Positions 32,492-41,576 of a stretch of DNA of 64,000 nt are shown in pieces; position 1 is the stretch's first letter; each line of letters opens with the position of its first letter. The stretch covers positions 496,001 to 560,000 of the forward strand of contig NZ_CP064788.1 of NCBI RefSeq assembly GCF_017094525.1, given 5' to 3'. A program made the translations under genes and the position numbers. The notes beneath the pieces are model-generated. The model searched no databases. It was given only the letters and a program-made list of their open reading frames with translations, and was not told the origin of the DNA. The DNA comes from Halapricum desulfuricans (lineage in GTDB: Archaea; Halobacteriota; Halobacteria; Halobacteriales; Haloarculaceae).

Positions 32492-34782
32492 TCGAATCGC
32501 TCCAGTTCCGCTTGCGCCTCGTCAGTTCCGTAGGCTTCGATCAGTCGTGCAGTCACGTCTCCGAGCGCGCGCATACACTCCCGGCGGGAGACGACGTCCA
32601 GTTCCGCCGTGACACTGTCCCAGTCGTGGGCCTGCAGCACTTTCCGGACGAGCAGTCGTTCGGCCCGGGGTTCGAGCGCCGGTTCTCCGTCGCCAGTCGG
32701 CGTCGGGCTGTCAGCGTCGGTCAACGCCCGGAGCGCGAGCGCACGGAAGGCGTCGGGTGCGGTGTCGAACAGCCCGGCCCCGTGCGGCGAGCCGGCGAGC
32801 AATCGCCACTCCCAGTCGGTCAGTTCCAGTCGAGTCGTCCCCTCGACGGCCGACAGCACCGCCCGGACCACGTCCGGGTCGAGATCCGCGAGCGGATCGG
32901 TGAGCATCCCCCGGACGCGCTCGAGGAACCACGCTGTGTGGCGGTCATGCAGCGCTTCGCCCGCCTCCGAGAGCGCCCGCAGCATGATCGCGGAGTGCTC
33001 GCCGCTGCGGTCGTTGCGGGTCGTCGAGACGTGGACGGTCCGGTAGCCGTTGTCGGCCCAGAACGAGACGAGTTCCGGCGTCGCACCGAACCCGACGCCG
33101 AGGTAGTCGTATGCGTCGGCTTCACCTGTTTCGGCCGAGCCGGATCCGCCGGCAGCCTCCGCTTCGATTCGCTCCAGCAGCAGCGAGCCCAGCCCCCGAT
33201 CGCGGGCCGCGTGGTGGGTCGCGATCCGCATGACGCGCCAGCCAGTCTCGATCCCGGCGGCCTCGTCGCGGAGCTGGGTCGTCAACACGTCCGGGAGCAT
33301 GTTCCCCCTGATTCGCCCGCCGGCGTACATATCGGCCCGGCGAGCGGCGTCCAGTCCCCCCTCGCGAGCCAGCAGCGCGACCGAGACGACGTGACCGTCG
33401 TGCAACAGCGCGCGAACCGAGACGTTCGGGCCGTCGAGCAGCCGCGCGAGGTCGTCGGGCTCGGTTCGGTAGTGAGCGAGCACGAGCAACCCGAACGCCT
33501 CCCGCAACAGGCGTTCGTCCGACAGGAGTCGCTCGGCCGAGAGGGGTTCGTAGGACACTGTCTCCGGGCGGGCGTCGGCGATCAGCGGCTCGACCGGCGG
33601 GCGCGCGTCGAGCAACAGCGCCCGGCTCGCCCACACTTCCACGGGGTCGCCAGCCGCGTACCGGATCGGCTCGTCCATGCGCACCTCCCGAACCGTCCGG
33701 TCGGACTCGGCCAGCCGGTCCTTGAACCGGACGGAGAAACCGCGTCCGGCCCCCTCGTAGCCGTGGATCGTCGTCGTGAACGCCACCGCGCGGGCGTCGA
33801 GAAACCCCGAAAGCAGTCGGACCGGCAGGGCCGCCGCCTCGTCGACGACGACCGCGTCCGGATCGCCGGGCAACGCGACGGCGTCGGTTGGCGGCGCGTA
33901 TCGAACCCGTCCGCCGTCGGTCGAGAGCAGATGGGGCGTCGTCTCGTCGTCGACCTCGACTCGCTCGTCGAGCGCGTCGAGCAGTTCCCGGGCACGGGCG
34001 AACACCTCGCCGGCCCGCCGGTACTGCGGCGCGGTCACGAGCACGTCCCGGCCGGACGCCGCGAGACTCCCCGCGGCCAGCCCCGCAGTGCTGGACTTTC
34101 CGCGACCGCGGTCGGCCTCGACGACGACGGTTCCGCCGGGTTCGGAAAGCGCCTCCATCGCTACCAGCGTCTCGGATTGATCGCGCGTCAGACAGGCGGT
34201 GTAGGCTTCGACCGGGAACGTGCGGTCCTCGCGGTCCGGGACGGCGGGATCCGGCGAGGCCAGTCGTGGCGCGGGATCGGTCAGTCCGTCGGACTCGACG
34301 CTGTCGCGCTCGACATCGACGACTGCGACCCCGCGATGGGCGTACAGCGTCTCGATTACCCGCGACCGGAAGTGACCGGTCACGTCACCGGACTCGAACG
34401 GCGGAACGGCGAGCGTCTCGTCGAAGTCGTCCCGCCTCGAGGGCCACGCCGACAGCGGCGGCGCGAGCAGCACGAACAGGCCGCCGCCCTCGACGGCCCC
34501 GACGAGCTGGCCGAGCGCGTTCGGCCGGAGCGACTCGTGGGCGTCGTAGACGACCGCCGTGCGCGTCTGGCCGAGCAACTCGCTGGCGCGGTCGGCGTCG
34601 AAACGCTCGCAATTCAGAAACGGTTCGGGGCCGACCAGCGTCGTCTCCGCATCGTCGATCCCGGCGGCTTCGAGCGCGTCCGCGGCGCGGGCACGCGTCG
34701 TCTCCGGCTGGCCGGCCAGCACGAGCAGCCGACGCTCGTTGCAGTCCCGTGCCTCCGCCCGGAGCGCGGCCGCCACCTCCAT
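32488..34782 (-). CDS. tmcA: tRNA(Met) cytidine acetyltransferase TmcA
   Basis: This gene encodes a 764-residue enzyme of the TmcA/NAT10 family that makes N4-acetylcytidine in tRNA and, in archaea, also rRNA. The domains in order are an N-terminal DUF1726-like domain (residues 1-180), a helicase-like ATPase (Walker A ADRGRGKSS; VVDEAAALP as DExx box), a GNAT acetyltransferase domain with RIATHHAARDRGLGSLLL for acetyl-CoA binding, and a C-terminal tRNA-binding domain. ATG 34782 gives the family N-terminus; the upstream extension to 34920 antiparallels the neighbouring gene and is rejected. Confidence 0.93.
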   Translation of the reverse strand: MEVAAALRAEARDCNERRLLVLAGQPETTRARAADALEAAGIDDAETTLVGPEPFLNCERFDADRASELLGQTRTAVVYDAHESLRPNALGQLVGAVEGGGLFVLLAPPLSAWPSRRDDFDETLAVPPFESGDVTGHFRSRVIETLYAHRGVAVVDVERDSVESDGLTDPAPRLASPDPAVPDREDRTFPVEAYTACLTRDQSETLVAMEALSEPGGTVVVEADRGRGKSSTAGLAAGSLAASGRDVLVTAPQYRRAGEVFARARELLDALDERVEVDDETTPHLLSTDGGRVRYAPPTDAVALPGDPDAVVVDEAAALPVRLLSGFLDARAVAFTTTIHGYEGAGRGFSVRFKDRLAESDRTVREVRMDEPIRYAAGDPVEVWASRALLLDARPPVEPLIADARPETVSYEPLSAERLLSDERLLREAFGLLVLAHYRTEPDDLARLLDGPNVSVRALLHDGHVVSVALLAREGGLDAARRADMYAGGRIRGNMLPDVLTTQLRDEAAGIETGWRVMRIATHHAARDRGLGSLLLERIEAEAAGGSGSAETGEADAYDYLGVGFGATPELVSFWADNGYRTVHVSTTRNDRSGEHSAIMLRALSEAGEALHDRHTAWFLERVRGMLTDPLADLDPDVVRAVLSAVEGTTRLELTDWEWRLLAGSPHGAGLFDTAPDAFRALALRALTDADSPTPTGDGEPALEPRAERLLVRKVLQAHDWDSVTAELDVVSRRECMRALGDVTARLIEAYGTDEAQAELERFE

Positions 34783-34858
34783 ATCCAGTGGTGATCGGCG
34801 CTCGTCGTAAGTCAATTCCGCCTCGATCGGAGCGACCTGCGAAACGGACGCGGTGTGT

Positions 34859-35212
<354 letters not shown>

Positions 35213-35254
35213 CTAATACTGTCGCCGGATCGTCGCTCTCGTTTCTGGTTCCGG

Positions 35255-35785
35255 TTACTCCGCGAGCAACGCCGCGAACTCCTCGCGGACCTTCTGAACT
35301 TTCGGCTCGACCTGCACCTGACAGTAGCCGTCTGCAGGGTTCTTCTCGTAGTAATCCTGGTGATACTCCTCGGCCTCGTAGAAGGTCTCGAGGGGTTCGA
35401 CCTCGGTAACGATCGCGCCGTCGTAGACCTCCTCGTTCAGGCGCTCGAGGAACCCCTCGACCTGTCGGCGTTGCTCGTCGTCATGATAGAGGACGATCGA
35501 CCGATACTGGCTGCCGACATCCGGCCCCTGGCGGTCCTTCGTCGTCGGATCGTGCACCTTGAAGAACACTTCCAGCAGTTCGAGATAACTGATCTCTTCG
35601 GGGTCGTACTCGACCTGCACGACCTCGGCGTGGCCGGTCGAACCCGAACAGACCTCCTCGTATGAGGGGGTCGCCACGTCGCCGCCCGCGTAGCCGGACG
35701 TGACCGACCGGACGCCTCCGAGTTCTTTCATCGCGGCTTCGATACACCAGAAGCAGCCGCCGCCAAGCGTCGCCGTTTCAGTCAT
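35255..35785 (-). CDS. msrA: Peptide methionine sulfoxide reductase MsrA
   Basis: This gene encodes 176 residues with the catalytic GCFWCIEAAMKEL, the SGYAGG motif, HAEVVQVEYDP, and PEFYEAEEYHQDYYEKNP-like C-terminal block (here EEYHQDYYEKNP). It repairs Met-S-sulfoxide using thioredoxin. The length is standard. The ATG at 35785 places the catalytic cysteine about ten residues in, as usual for archaeal MsrA. No msrB is adjacent. Confidence 0.95.
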   Translation of the reverse strand: MTETATLGGGCFWCIEAAMKELGGVRSVTSGYAGGDVATPSYEEVCSGSTGHAEVVQVEYDPEEISYLELLEVFFKVHDPTTKDRQGPDVGSQYRSIVLYHDDEQRRQVEGFLERLNEEVYDGAIVTEVEPLETFYEAEEYHQDYYEKNPADGYCQVQVEPKVQKVREEFAALLAE

Positions 35786-35897
35786 GGCTTCGTGTTGGTG
35801 TTGCAGGGGTAAGTCCCCCGCGGTGGTGGCAATCGAGTTCGGCGATCTGCGCACGCCACTCGCCAACAAACCAGTGTCAGCGGGGGGATCGCGCCGG

Positions 35898-36977
35898 CTA
35901 GACGATCTCCATGAGGCGGCGCTCGAAGCGCCCGACACGGACGCGGTGCCAGCCGCGCAGGCGTTCGTCGAGGTCGGCGTCGCCGGTATCGACCCGGAGG
36001 ACGCCCAGCTGATCGACCTTCTGCCGTGACGCGACGATTTCGGTCTCGCACTGGCGGATCACGGCCGGCGAGAGTTGCTGGTTGCCCCGTCCGAAGACGA
36101 ACCCCTGGCCGCCGATCGGCGAGACGACGATCACGTTCTCGTCGCCGAGCGAATCGAGAACCTCGTCCTCGCGAGCGTCGGCTACCAGCAGTTCGCCGTC
36201 GCGCCAGACGTCGACCCCGAGCGGCGACCCGTCGAATCCCAGCCGTGATTTGATCGCGCCGACGGTCCCCCCCGGTCCGAGGACGTACGTGACGCCCGGT
36301 CGGACCTCCTCGGCGACCCCCTCCGCGACTGCCTCGACAGTGCCGCCGGCGAGTTGCTTGCTCGACTGACGCTGCTGGGCCCGCGGGACGGTCACGACGG
36401 CGTGCAACTCCGAGCGGACCTCGCCCTCCCGGTAGGCTTGCTCGTCGATATCGTTGACCTCCCCGTCGGTCACCTCCTCGAAGGTCGCCGCGACCCGCCC
36501 GGCGGCGCGCGGCGTCACGCCGAAGACCGACGAATAGACCTTGACACCGGCAGGCACACCGAAGACCGGTACGCCCGATTCCCCGAGCGCCTCGGCGACG
36601 TCGACGGCCGTCCCGTCGCCCCCGACGAAGACGACGATGTCGACCCCGCGATCCAGAAACGCCCGGACGGCTGCGCGCGTGTCCTCGGCTGTTGTCTCGC
36701 CGACAGCGGCGTCGGGGCCGGCCTCGGATTCGCCGATAATTTCGGGATCGAAGCCAGCCTCGCGAGCGGCAGACGCGCCCATGACGCCGCCGTAGGTCAC
36801 GAGCGTGACGTCGGTGTCGGTCGCGGCCATCGCGTCGAGCGCCTCCCGCGCCCGGTCGGGGGCACGCGGTCGCGCGCCGCGCTCGCGGGCCTGCGCCAGC
36901 TTGCCGTCGGTGCCTTTCAGCCCGACGCGCCCGCCCATGCCGGCGATGGGGTTGACGACGAACCCGATAGTGCGCAT
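35898..36977 (-). CDS. ATP-NAD kinase family (AcoX-like) protein
   Basis: This gene encodes 359 residues. The N-terminus FVVNPIAGMGGRVGLKGTDG and the VVFVGGDGTAVDVAEAL diphosphate loop place it in the NAD kinase/diacylglycerol kinase superfamily. A Gly-rich block VTYVLGPGGTVGAIKSRLG and IVVSPIGGQGFVFGRGNQQ in the C-terminal half match the longer AcoX-like subgroup. The role may be NAD phosphorylation or a related nucleotide substrate. The canonical short archaeal NAD kinase is not seen here. Confidence 0.8.
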   Translation of the reverse strand: MRTIGFVVNPIAGMGGRVGLKGTDGKLAQARERGARPRAPDRAREALDAMAATDTDVTLVTYGGVMGASAAREAGFDPEIIGESEAGPDAAVGETTAEDTRAAVRAFLDRGVDIVVFVGGDGTAVDVAEALGESGVPVFGVPAGVKVYSSVFGVTPRAAGRVAATFEEVTDGEVNDIDEQAYREGEVRSELHAVVTVPRAQQRQSSKQLAGGTVEAVAEGVAEEVRPGVTYVLGPGGTVGAIKSRLGFDGSPLGVDVWRDGELLVADAREDEVLDSLGDENVIVVSPIGGQGFVFGRGNQQLSPAVIRQCETEIVASRQKVDQLGVLRVDTGDADLDERLRGWHRVRVGRFERRLMEIV

Positions 36978-37106
36978 ACCCGTTCCACGGGGCCTCGGAA
37001 GGAAAGCGCCACGGTGTCCGGCGTGACTGTGACACTGCTTTCCCGGGTCGACAGCGGCACTCGGTTCTGAGAGCCTGCCAGACACGTCGGACGGCTCGGC
37101 CACGCA

Positions 37107-37117
37107 CATTTTTATCG
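37107..37117 (+). promoter_or_regulatory. TATA box for the 40-residue membrane protein
   Basis: CATTTTTATCG is centred 27 bases before the ATG at 37139, the spacing of a leaderless haloarchaeal start. It is the main argument that the tiny downstream frame is a gene. Confidence 0.5.
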
Positions 37118-37138
37118 TTCGACGACGGAGTATCGGAC

Positions 37139-37261
37139 ATGCTCGTACCGCTTGCGGAAACCGCAGTCAACGGGGACGTGATCAATCTCGCCGGCGCGAT
37201 CGTCGCTGTCGGCGGGCTCGTGTTGACCTACGCCTGGCTGCAGGAACTCTATCTGGATTGA
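37139..37261 (+). CDS. Tiny single-TM protein (40 residues)
   Basis: This gene encodes 40 residues: MLVPLAETAVNG, then one membrane segment (INLAGAIVAVGGLVLTYAWL), then a short QELYLD tail. The promoter spacing fits a leaderless mRNA. Its last 13 bases overlap the end of the convergent cinA-like gene. No family is recognised. It may be a conserved haloarchaeal small membrane protein. Confidence 0.6.
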   Translation: MLVPLAETAVNGDVINLAGAIVAVGGLVLTYAWLQELYLD

Positions 37262-37950
37262 TCGTCCGGGTGATCGACGCGCTCGGCGAGCCACCTCGCG
37301 GCTGACTCTACGGTTTCAACGTCAGTTCCGGAGACTTTCACGCGGACGTGATCCCCCGGATAGACGCCGACAGTCACGTCGAAGCGTCCGCGGAGGTTCT
37401 CGATCCGGTCGAGGAGCGCGCTTTCGGGCTCGTCGGCGACGACCGTCTCGGTGTGCTTGACCGTCCCGCTGAACTGGTCGGCGATCTCGCCGAACATCCC
37501 CCGCATCTCCTCGGGGACACCCGGGAGCACGTAGACGTTCTCCACGTGACAGCCCGGCGCGACCCCCTCCGGGTTCGGGATGAACTGCCCGCCGGCGGGG
37601 ATCTCGGTCGTCCCCTCGGTCAGGTCCTCGCGGGCGTAGCCGCGCTGTGTCTCGATGTATTCCAGGGCCGGCTCGCTCGGCTCCATCGGCTGGCCGACGG
37701 CCGCCGCGACCGCGTCCATCGTTACGTCATCGTGCGTGGGTCCGATCCCGCCGGTGACGACCACGGCGTCGTATTCGGCGCGGTACTCGTTGACGACGCG
37801 CGCGATCTCTCCGATACGGTCCGGGACGGCGGTGGCGCGTTCGACCGTCACTCCGCGGTCGGTCAACTTCCGGGAGAGCCACGCGGCGTTCGTGTTGACG
37901 GTGTCACCGGCAAGCAACTCGTCGCCGACGGTTACCAGCGCGACGCGCAT
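37249..37950 (-). CDS. CinA/MoaB-type molybdopterin-binding domain protein
   Basis: This gene encodes 233 residues of the MoCF-binding superfamily: VTVGDELLAGDTVNTNAAWL at the start, then VVVTGGIGPTHDDVTMDAVA with the phosphate-binding GGIGPTxDD loop, and FIPNPEGVAPG plus VYVLPGVPEEM in the middle. This is the N-terminal half of bacterial CinA without the C-terminal nicotinamide-nucleotide amidase domain. Proposed roles include NMN or ADP-ribose pyrophosphatase activity. The start MRVALVTVG at 37950 fits. Confidence 0.88.
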   Translation of the reverse strand: MRVALVTVGDELLAGDTVNTNAAWLSRKLTDRGVTVERATAVPDRIGEIARVVNEYRAEYDAVVVTGGIGPTHDDVTMDAVAAAVGQPMEPSEPALEYIETQRGYAREDLTEGTTEIPAGGQFIPNPEGVAPGCHVENVYVLPGVPEEMRGMFGEIADQFSGTVKHTETVVADEPESALLDRIENLRGRFDVTVGVYPGDHVRVKVSGTDVETVESAARWLAERVDHPDDQSR

Positions 37951-38012
37951 ACCTGTTCGTTGTGGTCTCGATAGCAAAGGCGTGTCGCCCTCTTTTCGGC
38001 TCGTTCGAGGGC

Positions 38013-38771
38013 TTATCGTCCCATCCCCGGCGGCGGCCCCCGGTCTCCCAGGTCGTCGTCCTCATCTTCCACGTCGAGCCCGACCTCCTCGCGGCGGTTC
38101 TGTAGCGACCGGATCTGCAGCCAGTAGTACAGCCCGCCGCCGAGTCCGATGATCACGAGCAGCGCGAACAGGCCACCGAACAGCCACAAGTCGCGCTCGA
38201 GGTAGTACTCGACGACCAGCTGGTCGCTGTCGACGTCGTCCCAGGTGATGTGGACCCGTCCGTCGATCGTCTCGGTCTCGTAGCCGCCGGGAGCGACGTT
38301 CGAGAGGATCGGCACGCCGACGTCGGTCTTCGGCGGGAGCACGACCTCGTAACTGTCGTCGACGAACGTCGCCGTCCGGACGGCCTTGCCGTTCTGCTCG
38401 ACGGTGTAAGCGACCTTCCCGGTTCGGTCGGGCAACTCGAGGCGGATCCGCTCGGCGTTTCTGGAGACGTCGAACGCCGAGGCGTTGGCGACCGTGCCGT
38501 TCGGGTAGCGGAACTGCAGCGCTCTGATCGGGAGCGGCTCGCGGTTGTTGAACATGTCCCGCTGGTAGAGGTTCAGCGCCGACGTGTTGGCGACCTCGTA
38601 GACGGCAGTGTAGCTGTCCCCGCCCAGCTGGATGGTCCCGTTCGCGGTGGTGTTCCAGTCGTACGTTGCGTCTTCGCTCAGCTGCGCGTCCGACGGGCCA
38701 GAACCGCCGAGACAGCCCGTGAGAACGAGCACAACGCCCAGTCCGAGGAGTGCGAGGAGTCGACGGTTCAT
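38013..38771 (-). CDS. DUF5803-like membrane-anchored lipoprotein
   Basis: This gene encodes 252 residues. It has an N-terminal signal with lipobox (LALLGLGVVLVLTGC), an extracellular beta-rich domain of about 170 residues, a TM helix (LWLFGGLFALLVIIGLGGGL) and a cytoplasmic acidic tail ending GPPPGMGR. It matches a haloarchaeal family of unknown function (DUF5803 type). It overlaps the DUF2110-like gene by four bases and follows tfe, forming a three-gene coupled unit. Confidence 0.75.
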   Translation of the reverse strand: MNRRLLALLGLGVVLVLTGCLGGSGPSDAQLSEDATYDWNTTANGTIQLGGDSYTAVYEVANTSALNLYQRDMFNNREPLPIRALQFRYPNGTVANASAFDVSRNAERIRLELPDRTGKVAYTVEQNGKAVRTATFVDDSYEVVLPPKTDVGVPILSNVAPGGYETETIDGRVHITWDDVDSDQLVVEYYLERDLWLFGGLFALLVIIGLGGGLYYWLQIRSLQNRREEVGLDVEDEDDDLGDRGPPPGMGR

Positions 38772-39439
38772 GGAACGACAGCGAGCAACTCCGCGGAGAG
38801 ATACGACCCGATGCTCGAGAGCAGTCCCGGCGGGTCGGTGTCGTCCGTACAGACGATGCTCTGTTCGAGCAGTCCGAGCCGTTCGACGGTGACGATGTCC
38901 CGGGCGTGGCCGGCACGGTTGACCGTCGCCCGGACCTCGGCCCGGGTCGCGCTGTTGACGTTGACCCGACCGTTGCCACGGGTCCACTCGTAGAGCCGGT
39001 CCCGCTCTCGGTCGGCCAGTCGCGCCGGACCGTCTTCCTGCGGGACGAACCGCAGCGGGAGATGCTGAACCAGCCCGAACCGGGTCCGGATCTGCTCAGG
39101 CGACCCCGGTCCGAGTCCGAGTTCCTCGGCCGGGACGTGAACCTCCCGTCCGGCGTCGAGGTAGAACCCGTCGTCGTCCCACCGTTCGAGCGTGCCGACG
39201 TGGACATCGCCCGGCGTGAGATGCGGCGTGATCTCCCCGAACTCCTCGCGCAGGAGGTTCTGGGCGACCGTCGCGTCGTCCCCCTCGACCGTCACCGACG
39301 GGAAGTCGTCGTCGCGAACGCCGACCTCGTAGGTCACGTCCAGCTCGCCGAGCAGGTTCTCGATCTGCGAGGACAGCGAATCCAGCGCTCGCTGTCGGGC
39401 GTCGCCGGCGACGTAACACTTGGTTGCGAGGACGACCAT
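38768..39439 (-). CDS. DUF2110 family protein
   Basis: This gene encodes 223 residues. It starts MVVLATKCYVAGDARQRALD and contains the HLTPGDVHVGTLERWDDDGF block and a C-terminal HARDIVTVERLGLLEQSIVC. The DUF2110 family is archaeal and often linked to tfe, suggesting a transcription or RNA-related role, but no activity is known. Its start overlaps the tfe stop by one base (TGATG) and its end overlaps the DUF5803-like gene (ATGA). Confidence 0.8.
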   Translation of the reverse strand: MVVLATKCYVAGDARQRALDSLSSQIENLLGELDVTYEVGVRDDDFPSVTVEGDDATVAQNLLREEFGEITPHLTPGDVHVGTLERWDDDGFYLDAGREVHVPAEELGLGPGSPEQIRTRFGLVQHLPLRFVPQEDGPARLADRERDRLYEWTRGNGRVNVNSATRAEVRATVNRAGHARDIVTVERLGLLEQSIVCTDDTDPPGLLSSIGSYLSAELLAVVP

Positions 39440-39972
39440 CAGACTCGTTCCGTGTCGGGTTCGACGTTGAGTTCGTCGCGCAACTGTTCGATCCGTTCCT
39501 CCATCGCCTCGAGCAACATCGTGTTCTCCATCGCATCCAGCTGGGAGCCACAGTCGGGACATTCGAAGCCGAAGTCCATCGCCTCGCCGAACTCGAAGCG
39601 GATCCCGCAGTTCTCACAGAGGTAAAACTCGTGTTCGAACTCGTACTCTCGGCGTTCCTCGAGTCCATCCAGCAACCGGTGCATCTCCGCTTCGAGTTGC
39701 TCGGGGATGTTCTCGTAGTGGAACGTCCAGAGGTAGGTCAGCCACCCCGAGTCCTCGTCGCGCAGTCGGCGGTAGCTCGCCAGGTCGTTCTCGTAGAGGA
39801 TGAACAGCGCCCGGCGGACGTCGTTGAGTTCGAGTCCCAACTCCTCCGCCAGTTCCTCGTCCGTCACTTCGCCGTCCGGCGGCGCGGCGGCGACGGGCAT
39901 CCCCTTCGGTCCGACGAGTTCGTGGAGGTACTTCTGTATGACCGGGTCCTCCAGGAGATCCTCAAAAGCCAT
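39439..39972 (-). CDS. tfe: Transcription factor E (TFE alpha)
   Basis: This gene encodes a 177-residue homologue of TFIIE-alpha. The N-terminal winged helix covers residues 1-90 (GEVTDEELAEELGLELNDVRRAL), a helical linker follows, and a C-terminal zinc ribbon has CENCG and CPDCGSQLD. It stabilises open promoter complexes with RNA polymerase and TFB. It is the first gene of the tfe-DUF2110-DUF5803 unit. Confidence 0.94.
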   Translation of the reverse strand: MAFEDLLEDPVIQKYLHELVGPKGMPVAAAPPDGEVTDEELAEELGLELNDVRRALFILYENDLASYRRLRDEDSGWLTYLWTFHYENIPEQLEAEMHRLLDGLEERREYEFEHEFYLCENCGIRFEFGEAMDFGFECPDCGSQLDAMENTMLLEAMEERIEQLRDELNVEPDTERV

Positions 39973-40043
39973 TGTGCGTACCTGGGCCTGTGACGCGGTT
40001 AAGTCTTTAGCTTTTCCCGTACGAAAACGAACGCCGAGGTTCG

Positions 40044-40136
40044 CTATTCGTCGTCTTCGACGTTTGCCGGAAGGGACTCGTGACACCACATCGCGCCCCA
40101 GCCGCCACAGCCGACGTGAATCACTCGCTGTGTCAT
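40044..40136 (-). pseudogene. N-terminal remnant of a Gfo/Idh/MocA-type oxidoreductase
   Basis: A 30-codon frame reads MTQRVIHVGCGGWGAMWCHE and then SLPANVEDDE before a TAG. IHVGxGGxGxxWCxxxLPxNVxD is the dinucleotide-binding N-terminus typical of haloarchaeal Gfo/Idh/MocA dehydrogenases, which are normally 350 residues or more. Nothing downstream on the minus strand (toward tfe at 39972) continues the family. It is therefore either a decayed gene fragment or, less likely, a domesticated micro-protein. Confidence 0.55.
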
Positions 40137-40207
40137 GGATTGGGTGGGACGTGCGTCGGACAAAAAACCGGCGTATTTCGACGATCGTCGTATCAGTAGT
40201 CGACAAA

Positions 40208-40215
40208 CACTTAAC
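40208..40215 (+). promoter_or_regulatory. TATA box of the HMG-CoA synthase gene
   Basis: CACTTAAC, preceded by the BRE-like CGACAAA, is centred about 26 bases upstream of position 40238. This gives an almost leaderless message for the ATG at 40242 rather than the GTG at 40236. Confidence 0.45.
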
Positions 40216-40241
40216 CCAGTTCCCCGTCAGGACAGGTGAAC

Positions 40242-41576
40242 ATGAAGGACGTAGGAATCGACGCCGTCGAGTTCCGGTCAGGGAAGCTCAAGCTCGATCT
40301 CCCGGGGACGTTCGCGGAAGTCAAGGACGAAGACCCGGCGAAGTACACGAAGGGGCTGGGACTGCACGCGAGTTCGTTCCCGGACGCGTACGAGGACATC
40401 GTAACGATGGCGGCCAACGCATCCAAGCGGCTGATGGACCGCAAGGGTCTGGAACCGGACGACATCGGCCGGATCGATGTCGCAACTGAGAGCGCGTTCG
40501 ATCACTCGAAGCCGGTTTCGACGTACGTCGCCGGTTGTCTGGAACAGGTCTACGACGGCGATTTCCGCCACGCCAACAAGGGCGAGCGCAAGTTCGCCTG
40601 CATCGCCGGCACCCAGAGCGTCGACGACGCCGTCAACTGGATCGCCGCCGACAAGAACCGCGGTCGCGCCGCGATCGTGATCTCGACCGACACGGCCCTC
40701 TACGAGCGCGGCGACTCCGGCGAGGCGACCCAGGGTGCCGGTGCCGTCGCGATGCTCATCGACGAGGACCCCGATCTCGTCACGATCGAGCCCGAGCAGG
40801 GTATCGGTAGCGTCGACGAGACGGACTTCCTCAAGCCCAACCAGCAGTTCCCGAGCGTCGACGGCAAGCGCTCGATGCAGGTGTATCTCATGCGGATGCG
40901 CGAGGCCCTGGAAGACTACGAGACGCAGGTGGAGACCCACCCGGACGACTTCGCGTTCATCCCGTTCCACACACCCTTCCCGGGCATGGTGCGCAAGGCC
41001 GCCCCGCTGGGGTATCGACACGTCGCGCGCGGTACCGAGGTCGAGGACGAACTCGCCGAGGAGATCGGCCGCCAGCCCCGGCCCGAGGCGTTCGACGACG
41101 ACGAGGCGTACCGCGAGGCGCTCAAAGAGTACACCGACAAGCTGACCGAGACCGAGCGCTATCAGGAGTGGTACAGCCGCGCGATCGAGCCGACGCTTGA
41201 CATCTCCTCGCGCGTCGGCAACTGGTACACCAGTTCCGTCCACCTCGCCCGCATCTCGGCGCTCAAGCACGCCCGCGAGAACGGCATCGACCTCGACAAC
41301 GAGCGACTGCTGGTCGGCTCGTACGGTTCGGGGGCGCAGGCCGAGATCCATGGCGAGACGGTCCAGCCCGGCTGGGAGGACGAGATCGCACAGCTCAACG
41401 TCGACGATCAACTGGTCGAGCGTTACGACATCTCATGGGAGGAGTACGAGGCGATCCACGACGTGCACAATCACGAGGAGTCAGTCGATGTCGACCCGCT
41501 CACGACGCCGGACGGCGAGTTTGTCTTCGACGGCTGGGGTCGAATGGGCGAGCGGAAGTACACCTACGTTGAGTAG
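40242..41576 (+). CDS. hmgB: Hydroxymethylglutaryl-CoA synthase
   Basis: This gene encodes 444 residues. The enzyme condenses acetyl-CoA with acetoacetyl-CoA at the start of the mevalonate route to archaeal isoprenoid lipids. The catalytic residues are visible: general base Glu83 (VATESAFDHSKP), nucleophile Cys120 (FACIAGTQS) and His243 (FIPFHTPFPGM). Further family blocks are NWYTSSVHLARISAL and GSYGSGAQAEI. The first two codons of the longer GTG frame are not needed. It is a single gene. Confidence 0.96.
   Translation: MKDVGIDAVEFRSGKLKLDLPGTFAEVKDEDPAKYTKGLGLHASSFPDAYEDIVTMAANASKRLMDRKGLEPDDIGRIDVATESAFDHSKPVSTYVAGCLEQVYDGDFRHANKGERKFACIAGTQSVDDAVNWIAADKNRGRAAIVISTDTALYERGDSGEATQGAGAVAMLIDEDPDLVTIEPEQGIGSVDETDFLKPNQQFPSVDGKRSMQVYLMRMREALEDYETQVETHPDDFAFIPFHTPFPGMVRKAAPLGYRHVARGTEVEDELAEEIGRQPRPEAFDDDEAYREALKEYTDKLTETERYQEWYSRAIEPTLDISSRVGNWYTSSVHLARISALKHARENGIDLDNERLLVGSYGSGAQAEIHGETVQPGWEDEIAQLNVDDQLVERYDISWEEYEAIHDVHNHEESVDVDPLTTPDGEFVFDGWGRMGERKYTYVE

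Noticed and set aside
32476-34794. A 772-codon plus-strand frame opposite tmcA
   Set aside because: tmcA on the minus strand has complete domain signatures; the opposite frame has none.
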